Positions 1-6,487 of a stretch of 11,300 nucleotides of DNA are shown here, piece after piece. Every line of letters begins with the position of its first letter. The first letter of the stretch is position 1. This DNA is from Fidelibacterota bacterium UBA7303 (lineage in GTDB: Bacteria > Fidelibacterota > Marinisomatia > Marinisomatales > UBA1611). Location: the NCBI GenBank assembly GCA_002471805.1, contig DKQR01000075.1, forward strand, positions 1 through 11,300. Direction: 5' to 3'. The notes beneath the pieces were generated by a model. That model saw only the letters and a list, made by a program, of their open reading frames with translations, was not told where the DNA came from and made no database searches. The translations under genes and the position numbers were made by a program.

Positions 1-162
1 ATTGCCACTAATCTGGCGTACCCCCTCAGTGCTGGATATTCATTAAAAGAGACCTTTGCTTATGGTATTTCCGGTGTTTTGTTCACAGCCATGCATCTGG
101 CGTCCAATACAGCCATATTTTCGGTTGTGGTCCCGGGATATTTGCGGAAAATGAAATTATAG
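1..162 (+). CDS. C-terminal end of an integral membrane protein (5' truncated by window edge)
   Basis: Frame 1 is open from the first base to a TAG at 160-162, giving the last 53 residues of a protein whose beginning lies outside the window. The visible part has a hydrophobic stretch (AYGISGVLFTAMHLASNTAI, then FSVVVPGYL) and ends in a basic RKMK tail, the usual look of a last transmembrane helix with a cytoplasmic end. The HL.SN..IF...P pattern recalls some ECF-type vitamin-transporter S components, but 53 residues are not enough to assign a family, and this is only a suggestion. The stop codon is one base from the ATG of the following outer-membrane-like gene, so the two are very probably cotranscribed and translationally coupled. 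The sequence opposite a cobalamin-regulated receptor makes a transport role attractive but unproven. Confidence 0.6.
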   Translation: MATNLAYPLSAGYSLKETFAYGISGVLFTAMHLASNTAIFSVVVPGYLRKMKL

Positions 163-163
163 G

Positions 164-1774
164 ATGAGTATTATTTTATTTCTTATGGCCTTGTCCCTGC
201 TGCCGGCGAAGGATGCGGAATTGATTGGCTACGACTGGTCCGGCCATTTTGGCTATGTAAACTGCCAGGGTTCGCTGATGTGGAACAGGGACTGGCATTC
301 GGGGCCTTATTTTTTTGACGGTACCTGGGCGAATAACCCGGGGCTTTTGGGCTCCGAAATAAAAGATGGGTTTCTCCATGGACACGAAGATACAGTCCAT
401 TACGATTCATCGGTGGTTGCATCTTATTTTGATTATGTCCAGGGCGATTATCTGCAGGACGAGTTTTCTACGGCAGTGGACTACAGCGGCAATGGACGCC
501 ATATTCGCCTCCATGGATTTAAACGATCCTTTGCGGGTAAATATAACCAGTATACACCACCCAACACATTGCCACGGCCTATTCACCAAACCTATACGAT
601 CCAATATCAATCCAAAAAGGAACTGGAGAAGATCGATGCAGCTGTCGGGCATTTCAACACCTATTCCGGGTTGCCGGATACTGTGGACAAAGCGCTCTAT
701 AATTCCCGGATCACCAGCAGCAATGTCTCCTGGGAAAAACAAAAGGGAGCCCTCTCAGCCAGGATCTATGCGAATCATTTTTTGCAGCGGCTGATATCGG
801 ATTACAGCTATACGGATTCCCTGGACGGATTTGAGGAATCATTCAAAAAGGTTCGCTACCTGACCCGGTCCAAATATTCTGGAGAATTGCAATGGCAGAA
901 ACGTGAACGGTTGAACTTGTTCTCCAGAATGGAGCTGCATTCCCGGAGCGTACGTCTGGATACCATGAGAAATGAACGCTGGCAGCAATGGCTGCTGGGC
1001 GCAGAATATGGAAATTTTCATGCCAGCGGGGGCTTGGTTTTTGCCGAGGAAGAAAACAGGCTCCTTTGGGATTTCTCATTCCATTTAGAAAGAAATAACT
1101 ACACCATCCGCTTGTTTTATGAGCAGATACCTGCGCCGGCACATCCCTTTTTCAAAAACCCTGGTATCCTTACCTCCACATCCTTGGCCAGTGCATTTGG
1201 CAAAATAAAGACAGGCCGCTTGGATATCTCCGTCTGGGCCAACCGTACAGGGTATGTTTCAAATCATGGTGCGGGTGCAATGGGTGTTGCCTATCCTGAA
1301 AATGAAACAAACTTAAGCCTTGGCACCGAACTGGATATACGGCTGGTTCGATCTATCGGGTTGATCCTGGGTTATGTTCATCAGGACGGCAAAAGCCTGA
1401 TCTCGGACGGTGTAAAACAGAGACTGAAAATTACGGGAAAAGGCAGCTTTCGCCTTTTTGAGGGTGTTATGAATCTGAAGACCAATGTGGAAGTCCATGG
1501 CTGGCTCAACAGGCAGCCGGCGGGCTTTTTGCTGCCGGTGGAGGCGGTGCCCGTGTCTTTTGAATATAACAGTCTTAAAGACCTGTGGTTTGTCAAGGCC
1601 ACGGTAACGGCTGTTGTTTCGTCGTTTACACTTTCCTACACATGGCACAACCTGTCGGAGGTCATCCTGAATGCCAGCGGTTCCGACAGGGGCAATACCC
1701 TGGACATGCACCCGCTAATGCCGGAAATGGGCCGCCAGGCCAGCATGACCATTTCCTGGCATTTTCTGGATTAA
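164..1774 (+). CDS. Putative plug-less outer-membrane beta-barrel protein, unknown family
   Basis: A 536-residue protein of no family I can name. It opens with a short hydrophobic stretch (MSIILFLMALSLLP) that could be a signal peptide, though it lacks an n-region lysine or arginine. The rest alternates polar and hydrophobic residues in amphipathic strands rich in Trp, Tyr and Phe, typical of an outer-membrane beta-barrel. No carboxypeptidase-like or TonB plug domain is visible. The C-terminus (about residues 516-536) has a G-R followed by alternating strand residues SMTISWHFLD, similar to the last strand of TonB-receptor-like barrels, although the final residue is Asp rather than Phe. An in-frame TGA at 152-154 makes ATG 164 the first possible start; there is no convincing Shine-Dalgarno, so coupling to the membrane protein ending one base upstream is likely. 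It converges on the BtuB-like receptor, suggesting but not proving a role in uptake of the same or a related nutrient. A porin-like or adhesin-like barrel is an alternative. Confidence 0.75.
   Translation: MSIILFLMALSLLPAKDAELIGYDWSGHFGYVNCQGSLMWNRDWHSGPYFFDGTWANNPGLLGSEIKDGFLHGHEDTVHYDSSVVASYFDYVQGDYLQDEFSTAVDYSGNGRHIRLHGFKRSFAGKYNQYTPPNTLPRPIHQTYTIQYQSKKELEKIDAAVGHFNTYSGLPDTVDKALYNSRITSSNVSWEKQKGALSARIYANHFLQRLISDYSYTDSLDGFEESFKKVRYLTRSKYSGELQWQKRERLNLFSRMELHSRSVRLDTMRNERWQQWLLGAEYGNFHASGGLVFAEEENRLLWDFSFHLERNNYTIRLFYEQIPAPAHPFFKNPGILTSTSLASAFGKIKTGRLDISVWANRTGYVSNHGAGAMGVAYPENETNLSLGTELDIRLVRSIGLILGYVHQDGKSLISDGVKQRLKITGKGSFRLFEGVMNLKTNVEVHGWLNRQPAGFLLPVEAVPVSFEYNSLKDLWFVKATVTAVVSSFTLSYTWHNLSEVILNASGSDRGNTLDMHPLMPEMGRQASMTISWHFLD
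1720..1760. repeat. Inverted repeat in the 3' coding end of the beta-barrel gene
   Basis: GGAAATGG at 1723-1730 is the exact reverse complement of CCATTTCC at 1749-1756, an 8-bp stem around an 18-base loop. It extends by three more pairs (GCC 1720-1722 with GGC 1758-1760) across one bulged T. On the plus strand the stem is followed by ATTTT (1761-1765). It lies within codons of the barrel gene, so it may be coincidental. It may also protect or terminate converging transcripts, as the opposing gene ends just 27 bases further on. Confidence 0.4.
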
Positions 1775-1786
1775 AAATACTTTGAA

Positions 1787-3826
1787 CTAGAATTTAATTG
1801 TCATTCCCGCTTTTATTCCAAGGCCTGGTTCAGGATAATCCGGGAAGAAAGCGGTATTTTTATCCAAGATATTTTCAGCGATGATGTGAAACCGTATAGC
1901 CTCATTCAATACGGGGAGGGTGAAGTGTGCTCCGGCATTTATATCTAGAAAAGGATCAATTACTTTATCTGTAATTTCAAAATCAGCACTGTATGCCTGG
2001 TATGATCTTTTGCCAGTGTACCTGCCCTGGAATTCGAATTGGATATCCCCTGCGGCATAGGTCAGTGTAATATTTGCAGATGATTCCGGGACATACTGCA
2101 GTGCTTTACCCGTATTGAGATCTTCAGTCTCTGTACGTGTTACACTGCCTGACGGGATCCACCCGAAAATACTTACGGGCAGGGAAGCTGAAATGATTAA
2201 GTTTTTCCGGTCTGTCTTATTCAGGTTTTGCGGTTTCCAGATGTAGTTTTCATCTGCAGCCCACACAATGAGATTCTGGCTTTGGCGATCACGGTATTCA
2301 ACGGTGTAATGGAAGTACTCCCCCAGGGTACTTTCCCAGCGAACGATACTAAATTTACTGTTTTCCGGTTCAAGATCAGGGTTCCCTTTGCTGTAAGGAT
2401 CTGCAGGCCAGTAAAGGTCATTAAAGGATGGTACATGAAATCCTGTACCCATTATGACGGAAATTTCTCCGACACTTTGTAAATCCAGTGTTGATTCAAC
2501 ATTAATTGTTGTCACACGGGTTTTATCGATGAAGTCTGTTCTTAGACCGGGCCTGAACATAAAGAGAGTCAGGGGCTGGATCCATGCCTGCAGTCCCAGT
2601 GCTTTGCTTTTTCTTTCTCTTTGGCCAATATCGGTACTTGCGATCGATTCAAATTTTGCAGTGAAGAAACTGTTCACCCCAATCGTCTCCTTTAACCGAT
2701 ATTTTCCGTTTAGTTTGATCCCCCTGGATCCCACCTCGTGGTGACTATCCGTTCCCATATCAACATCTTTAAATACCTCATCACTGGACCGCTGGAATGC
2801 CTGCAGACGCAGATGACCTTTTTGGAGTATTTGGATGCATTCAACTCCTGCCAGAATAAGATTGTTTTTCCGCCGTGCCTTAGGGCTGGGCCAGGATAAG
2901 GCTCCAGCGACACCGCGGTTGTGGCCGACGGTTAATATGGACCCCTTTACAAGGCGGTTAGAATGGGTATATCGCTGATACTGGCCGCTGATAAATCGTT
3001 GTTCATAATCATTATTGAAACGGCTGCTGGTGGAATTATCCTGTTTGAATGAATAATTGCCTTGCGATGATGTTTGTCCAGCCTGCAGTTGAAAATTGGT
3101 ATTGGCTGCGGAGTGGCTGTAGCCGCCTGAACCATTCAGGTAACCAAATGAACCGCTGCTAAAATGAATATAGGATTGTTTCAGAAGAGAACGAATGTGA
3201 ATCACGCCGTCAAATGATCCAGAACCGTAAGAGATATTCGGTGAGCGGCCTAAATACATGTTTTGCATCATAGACAGCGGTATGTCAGATAGGTCCGTAA
3301 GCCCATTCTGGGCATTGGTGAGATCAACTCCATCCAGAGTAACCTTGGTATGCACTGCCTGTCCGCCCTCCATGCTTACCGTGGTGATCCCTGACAAACC
3401 GCCGTAAGATCTAATCATTGTTCCCGGCATCCGGTTCAGGGCATTCTTCCTGGAAAAAGCATCTATTTGCAATAGATTGATTTTGTCCAAACCGCCATTT
3501 GCAATTGCCTTTCTGCCCACTGTATGAACAGAATCCAGAGCAAGTACTTCCTGCGCAAGTAATATCTCCTGTACTCTTCGATCCTGGATCCGGTGATAAG
3601 AAGTTGAAAAACCAACCCTGACAACTTTTAATGAGTCCCCAGGAAGAGTCCCGGCTGGTACCTGGAAAAATCCCGATTCATCGGTCACAGACCATGTTTT
3701 TGCCCGCAGGTTTATCACAGATGCAAAAGGCACCGGATCACTCTCATTTGAAAAAACGTAGCCATTGTCCGTTTGCGCAGACAGGGCAGAAGCACCAATA
3801 ATTATAAAGATTAGGAATTGTTTTAT
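1787..3826 (-). CDS. btuB: BtuB-like TonB-dependent outer-membrane receptor under cobalamin riboswitch control (non-canonical start)
   Basis: Outer-membrane active transporter, very probably for cobalamin or another corrinoid, driven by TonB-ExbBD. Taken from the ATA at 3826 it is 679 residues. Residues 1-18 form a textbook signal peptide (KQFLIFIIIGASALSAQ after the start). About residues 25-80 resemble a carboxypeptidase-regulatory-like domain (SVTDESGFFQVPAG). Next come a plug domain with VTLDGVDLTNAQNG and YGSGSFDGVIHI, and a long beta-barrel with a FNDLYWPADPYSKGNPDLEPE segment region typical of TonB receptors, ending in Phe. Domain order is canonical. Starting at the first standard codon (GTG 3733) would discard the signal peptide and part of the N-terminal domain, so that start is unlikely. 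Upstream, in-frame TAA at 3845-3847 leaves no ATG, GTG or TTG before the hydrophobic core. A Shine-Dalgarno AAGGGAG (3844-3838) precedes ATA 3826 by 11 bases. Cobalamin specificity rests mainly on the riboswitch in its leader. Confidence 0.88.
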   Translation of the reverse strand: MKQFLIFIIIGASALSAQTDNGYVFSNESDPVPFASVINLRAKTWSVTDESGFFQVPAGTLPGDSLKVVRVGFSTSYHRIQDRRVQEILLAQEVLALDSVHTVGRKAIANGGLDKINLLQIDAFSRKNALNRMPGTMIRSYGGLSGITTVSMEGGQAVHTKVTLDGVDLTNAQNGLTDLSDIPLSMMQNMYLGRSPNISYGSGSFDGVIHIRSLLKQSYIHFSSGSFGYLNGSGGYSHSAANTNFQLQAGQTSSQGNYSFKQDNSTSSRFNNDYEQRFISGQYQRYTHSNRLVKGSILTVGHNRGVAGALSWPSPKARRKNNLILAGVECIQILQKGHLRLQAFQRSSDEVFKDVDMGTDSHHEVGSRGIKLNGKYRLKETIGVNSFFTAKFESIASTDIGQRERKSKALGLQAWIQPLTLFMFRPGLRTDFIDKTRVTTINVESTLDLQSVGEISVIMGTGFHVPSFNDLYWPADPYSKGNPDLEPENSKFSIVRWESTLGEYFHYTVEYRDRQSQNLIVWAADENYIWKPQNLNKTDRKNLIISASLPVSIFGWIPSGSVTRTETEDLNTGKALQYVPESSANITLTYAAGDIQFEFQGRYTGKRSYQAYSADFEITDKVIDPFLDINAGAHFTLPVLNEAIRFHIIAENILDKNTAFFPDYPEPGLGIKAGMTIKF
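1807..1861 (+). terminator. Candidate intrinsic terminator for the plus-strand barrel gene, inside the 3' end of the opposing gene
   Basis: CCGCTTT (1807-1813) pairs with AAAGCGG (1848-1854). Inside it TTCC (1816-1819) pairs with GGAA (1843-1846), and inside that CCTG (1824-1827) pairs with CAGG (1831-1834) around a 3-base loop. The outer stem is followed by TATTTTTA (1855-1862), a U-rich run on plus-strand RNA. The structure starts 33 bases after the barrel gene's stop codon, a normal terminator distance. It has internal loops, so strength is uncertain. It lies in the last codons of the convergent receptor gene. Confidence 0.4.
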
Positions 3827-3837
3827 AACTGTGAATT

Positions 3838-3844
3838 CTCCCTT
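3838..3844 (-). promoter_or_regulatory. Ribosome binding site that decides the receptor start
   Basis: On the minus strand AAGGGAG is a strong Shine-Dalgarno match lying 11 bases before the ATA at 3826-3824, which begins the signal peptide frame. No other purine-rich element precedes the later GTG at 3733 at a comparable quality. This site supports translation starting at or near 3826 despite the missing ATG. Minus-strand CUUCCU (3885-3880) could pair with AGGGAG (3843-3838, one G-U pair), a possible sequestering helix. Confidence 0.6.
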
Positions 3845-3891
3845 TTACTGGATAGATCCAAGGTTGAATAATATGGGTCAGGAAGTACCAC

Positions 3892-3910
3892 AACTTTTCT
3901 CCCGAAAGTT
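3892..3910 (-). promoter_or_regulatory. Riboswitch expression-platform hairpin (P13-like) with kissing loop
   Basis: Minus-strand AACTTT and AAAGTT form a 6-bp stem around the 7-base loop CGGGAGA. The loop's CGGGA is exactly complementary to UCCCG in the L5 loop of the aptamer (plus coordinates 4029-4033). In known cobalamin riboswitches an L5-L13 kissing contact just downstream of the aptamer couples ligand binding to expression; this hairpin sits in that place, ten bases after the P1 helix closes. No U-run follows, so control of translation is likelier than termination. Confidence 0.7.
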
Positions 3911-3919
3911 TTTTATGTA

Positions 3920-4074
3920 ATCCATTTATCCAGGTCTCCTGACTAATGCAGTACCAACTCGATTCACCTTCTTCCCGGCCAGGGCGGCCGAAAATGGCAT
4001 TAGAACCGGTATTCTGCAATCACAGTAGCGGGAACTGTACCCGAATCTCACGGGTTTCCCTGCCATAAATGGAT
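3920..4074 (-). promoter_or_regulatory. Cobalamin riboswitch aptamer
   Basis: Cis-acting RNA that binds a cobalamin and represses the downstream uptake gene. Read on the minus strand it has the conserved GGGAA box, then ACCCG-TGAGATT-CGGGT (P3 hairpin with the conserved GTG/ATTC loop), then ACAG-TTCCCGCTA-CTGT (P5 with the CCCGC L5 loop and the ACTGTGA signature). P6 is formed by TGCAG...CTGCA with an inner TACC...GGTA. There is a GCCATT element, a CGGCC/GGCCG hairpin followed by GGGAAG, and the B12-box-like AGTCAGGAGACCT. The ends are closed by a perfect 10-bp P1 helix, plus-strand 3920-3929 against 4065-4074. It lies 93 bases before the receptor's start. The length, about 155 nt, is on the compact side of the family (RF00174 type). 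Confidence 0.95.
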
Positions 4075-4169
4075 GAAAAAAATACAGTAAATATTAACCA
4101 GTCATCAACATTGCGGACAATATAGAATGGCATTTTTTATTCAAAAGAAGATGGAATAATTTTCAACCT
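4075..4169. other. Divergent promoter region, AT-rich, no firm promoter seen
   Basis: These 95 bases separate the 5' side of the riboswitch (minus strand) from the start of the NlpC/P60 peptidase (plus strand) and must hold the promoters of both. The sequence is AT-rich. TAGAAT at 4123-4128 resembles a -10 box for the plus strand, but no good -35 lies at the right distance. On the minus strand several TTG-type hexamers occur without a convincing -10 partner. I therefore mark the region but name no promoter. The full gene-free stretch 3827-4169 is otherwise filled by the riboswitch and its expression platform. Confidence 0.5.
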
Positions 4170-4916
4170 ATGTCAGAAAGGTCAAATTCATGGTTTATTA
4201 TTACAACGCCCCTGGCTCCGGCGTATGCGGCACCCGGTTTCAATTCATCAAAGGTGACGGAAGTCGTTGGCGGTGAATCAGTACAGGTTCTTCAAAAGAA
4301 AGGCGACTGGTTGTTTGTAGAGCAGGACGATGGTTATCAAAGCTGGATAAAGGAATTCTACGGTTGTTTTGGTAAAGTCCCATTTGCTGCTACCCACATG
4401 ATCATTGAAAGTGGAAAAATCCCATTTGGTACACGTGTGCAGCAAAAAGATCAGAATATCGTTACTGCGGATGGAACTTCACGGCTGGCGGAACAAGAAT
4501 TAAATTCCCTGACCAGCGTTGCAAAACCAGATGAAATACTCTCATTAGCCAGAGGATTGCTGGGCAGCCCTTACCGCTGGGGCGGGAAAACATCATTCGG
4601 TTTTGACTGTTCCGGATTCGTACAAATGGTTTGCTTGGCGGCAGGAATCTTGCTGCCCCGGGATTCCTGGCAGCAGCGGTCAGTTTTAAATGATTATGCT
4701 GTTGATGGCGGAACCGCCGGACCAGGAGATCTACATTTTTTTGGAAAAAATGACAAGGTGACCCATGTCGGATTTTCCACAGGAGGGCAGGGTGTTATCC
4801 ATTGCCAGGGTTTTGTGAAGGAAGAAACCATCGCAGGGGGACGATTCAACTCAAATAAAAAACTTGCAGATATCTACATGTCCACTCATTCCATCAGACG
4901 TAAGTTTCGCGCATGA
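4170..4916 (+). CDS. NlpC/P60 (C40) peptidase with N-terminal SH3-like domain
   Basis: Cysteine peptidase expected to cut peptidoglycan stem peptides, most likely the gamma-D-Glu to diamino-acid bond. 248 residues. An SH3b-like region spans about 10-65 (VTEVVGGESVQVLQKKGDWLFV), probably followed by a second small beta-domain to about 115. The NlpC/P60 domain covers about 122-240. Catalytic Cys147 sits in DCSGF, His199 in THVGF, and the third polar residue is probably His211 in IHCQG; YRWGG (135-139) is also typical. No signal peptide or lipobox is seen, so it may act in the cytoplasm on imported muropeptides like Bacillus YkfC, or the real start may differ. The ATG at 4170 has only a weak AAGATGGA upstream at a long distance. 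Its stop overlaps the start of the HNH gene (ATGA), and it is divergent from the riboswitch-controlled receptor. Confidence 0.9.
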   Translation: MSERSNSWFIITTPLAPAYAAPGFNSSKVTEVVGGESVQVLQKKGDWLFVEQDDGYQSWIKEFYGCFGKVPFAATHMIIESGKIPFGTRVQQKDQNIVTADGTSRLAEQELNSLTSVAKPDEILSLARGLLGSPYRWGGKTSFGFDCSGFVQMVCLAAGILLPRDSWQQRSVLNDYAVDGGTAGPGDLHFFGKNDKVTHVGFSTGGQGVIHCQGFVKEETIAGGRFNSNKKLADIYMSTHSIRRKFRA

Positions 4917-5458
4917 AAAACCCCGTCTCGAATGCAATTAACGGTCAGTTGCTTAACCGCGCTGTTTTGGTCCTGAATGCCAATTACACGCCCATGTCCA
5001 TCTGTACGGCTCAGCGTGCTATTTGCATGTATGTATTGGAAAAAATTGAAGTCCTGGCCAATTATAGAGAAAAAGTGCACAGTCCATCCACAACCATGGA
5101 ACTGCCCAGTGTGGTCAAAATTCATAATTATGTGCGTTATGATAATATGGCCATTGAAATTAACCGGAAAAATATCCTGGCTAGAGATGAGTATATCTGT
5201 CAGTATTGCAATACAACAAATGGACCTTTAACCATTGACCATATTACCCCAAAAGTACATGGCGGGCTGGATATTTGGGAAAATTTAGTTGCTGCCTGCA
5301 AACCCTGCAACCAGAAGAAAGGGGACCGCACACCGGAAAATGCAAGAATGCCCTTGATTCGAATGCCAAAACGCCCCAACAGGATTCATTATTTTCAAAG
5401 GTTTGTAAAAGATATCCAACGTGATTGGAGGCCCTATTTGTTTATGGAGTCCTTTTAG
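4913..5458 (+). CDS. HNH endonuclease, small stand-alone type
   Basis: 181 residues with an HNH/zinc-finger nuclease fold at about residues 88-140. Cys96-xx-Cys99 (CQYC) and Cys129-xx-Cys132 (CKPC) would bind a structural zinc. Asp109-His110 (TIDHI) supplies the catalytic His and general base, and Asn124 (ENLV) the middle N of the motif. The N-terminal 85 residues (VLVLNANYTPMSI, then RAICMYVLEKIEVL) match the layout of a widespread family of HNH proteins found beside housekeeping genes in many bacteria. Its biological role is not settled, and nothing here suggests an intein, intron or restriction system. The start ATG at 4913 overlaps the peptidase stop, which implies translational coupling. 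It is followed after 44 bases by trpS. Confidence 0.9.
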   Translation: MKNPVSNAINGQLLNRAVLVLNANYTPMSICTAQRAICMYVLEKIEVLANYREKVHSPSTTMELPSVVKIHNYVRYDNMAIEINRKNILARDEYICQYCNTTNGPLTIDHITPKVHGGLDIWENLVAACKPCNQKKGDRTPENARMPLIRMPKRPNRIHYFQRFVKDIQRDWRPYLFMESF

Positions 5459-5502
5459 GTTCACTATAATCCACATGACCAGTTCCAAACCAAATCCCAT
5501 CC

Positions 5503-6486
5503 ATGGCCCCTAAGAAAAATCTCCGTGTGCTTAGTGGTATCCAGCCTTCTGGTACACTTCATTTAGGCAATTATTTCGGTATGATGTCCAGAATGATTCA
5601 ATACCAGCGGGAGAACGAATTATTCTGTTTCATCGCCAATTACCATGCCCTCACTGCGCTGCCTGACAAAGATACTTTAGCACAAAACACTTTTTATGCC
5701 GCCTGCGATTTTTTGGCATTAGGGATGGATCCAGAACAATCCACTTTTTGGGTTCAATCCGATGTACCCCAGGTCACAGAATTAACCTGGGTGTTGTCCT
5801 CCATGACCAGCGTAGGTTTGATGGACCGGGCTACGTCCTACAAGGATAAAATTTCTCAGGGTATCACGGCAAATATGGGCTTGTTTTCTTACCCGATTCT
5901 GATGGCTGCAGACATATTATGTTTTGACACACAGGTTGTTCCAGTAGGACATGACCAGAAGCAGCATCTGGAAATAACCCGGGATATAGCCGTTCGATTT
6001 AACCATACCTATGGTAAAACCCTTGTTATTCCTGAACCGGATATTGAGAAAACTACCCAACTTCTCCCTGGCATCGATGGCCAGAAAATGAGCAAATCCT
6101 ATCACAATACAATACCGATTTTTGCCCATGAAAAAGTGATCCGTAAACAGGTGATGTCCATTGTAACGGATGCTACGCCCATTGATCAGCCGAAAAACAA
6201 GGATACACCGCTTTTTCATCTTTATTCGTTGTTTCTGGATGAAACGGAGCAAAAGGAACTGGCCCAGAGATACGACGGGAGCGGGCTGCGCTATGGAGAT
6301 ATAAAACTGGAACTGTTTGACCGTATTATGGATCATTTCAGCCCCTTCCGGGAAAAAAGGGATCAATTGACTGCCAATAAGAAACAAGTACATGATATTT
6401 TGCATTTTGGTGCAGAGAAGGCTAACAAGGTAGCTGAATCCGTGTTAGATCGAGTCCGGTCGGCAACTGGCATTGGGTACTTTTAA
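5503..6486 (+). CDS. trpS: Tryptophan--tRNA ligase (TrpRS)
   Basis: Class I aminoacyl-tRNA synthetase that charges tRNA-Trp with tryptophan in the cytosol. 327 residues, a normal length for the bacterial enzyme. The HIGH-type signature is PSGTLHLGN (residues 15-23) and the KMSKS loop is intact at 195-199 (GQKMSKSYHN). The segment VPVGHDQKQHLEITRDIA is the conserved active-site and dimer region of TrpRS. ATG 5503 is the first start after an in-frame TGA at 5476-5478; no strong Shine-Dalgarno is visible. It follows the HNH gene by 44 bases, and the next gene's ATG lies one base beyond its stop. No T-box leader or trp attenuator fits into the short upstream gap. Confidence 0.97.
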   Translation: MAPKKNLRVLSGIQPSGTLHLGNYFGMMSRMIQYQRENELFCFIANYHALTALPDKDTLAQNTFYAACDFLALGMDPEQSTFWVQSDVPQVTELTWVLSSMTSVGLMDRATSYKDKISQGITANMGLFSYPILMAADILCFDTQVVPVGHDQKQHLEITRDIAVRFNHTYGKTLVIPEPDIEKTTQLLPGIDGQKMSKSYHNTIPIFAHEKVIRKQVMSIVTDATPIDQPKNKDTPLFHLYSLFLDETEQKELAQRYDGSGLRYGDIKLELFDRIMDHFSPFREKRDQLTANKKQVHDILHFGAEKANKVAESVLDRVRSATGIGYF

Positions 6487-6487
6487 T

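Noticed and set aside
407..742. 111-codon minus-strand open frame, and another at 1313-1711
   Set aside because: Antisense shadows of the beta-barrel gene without any recognisable motif or ribosome site.
366..794. 142-codon plus-strand open frame
   Set aside because: Out-of-frame shadow of the beta-barrel gene with no domain features; the longer frame has a signal-like start and barrel pattern.
3731..3733. GTG as the start of the receptor
   Set aside because: It would remove the signal peptide and part of the N-terminal domain that continue in frame to 3826; no ribosome site of similar quality precedes it.
3744..4019. 91-codon minus-strand open frame upstream of the receptor
   Set aside because: It lies across the cobalamin riboswitch aptamer and expression platform; its codons are explained by RNA structure, and it has no recognisable protein features.
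5917..6405. 162-codon minus-strand open frame
   Set aside because: Antisense shadow of trpS, whose motifs (HLGN, KMSKS) confirm the plus-strand frame.
6473..6487. TTG start for scpA
   Set aside because: It overlaps trpS and adds five non-conserved residues; ATG 6488 gives the conserved family N-terminus.
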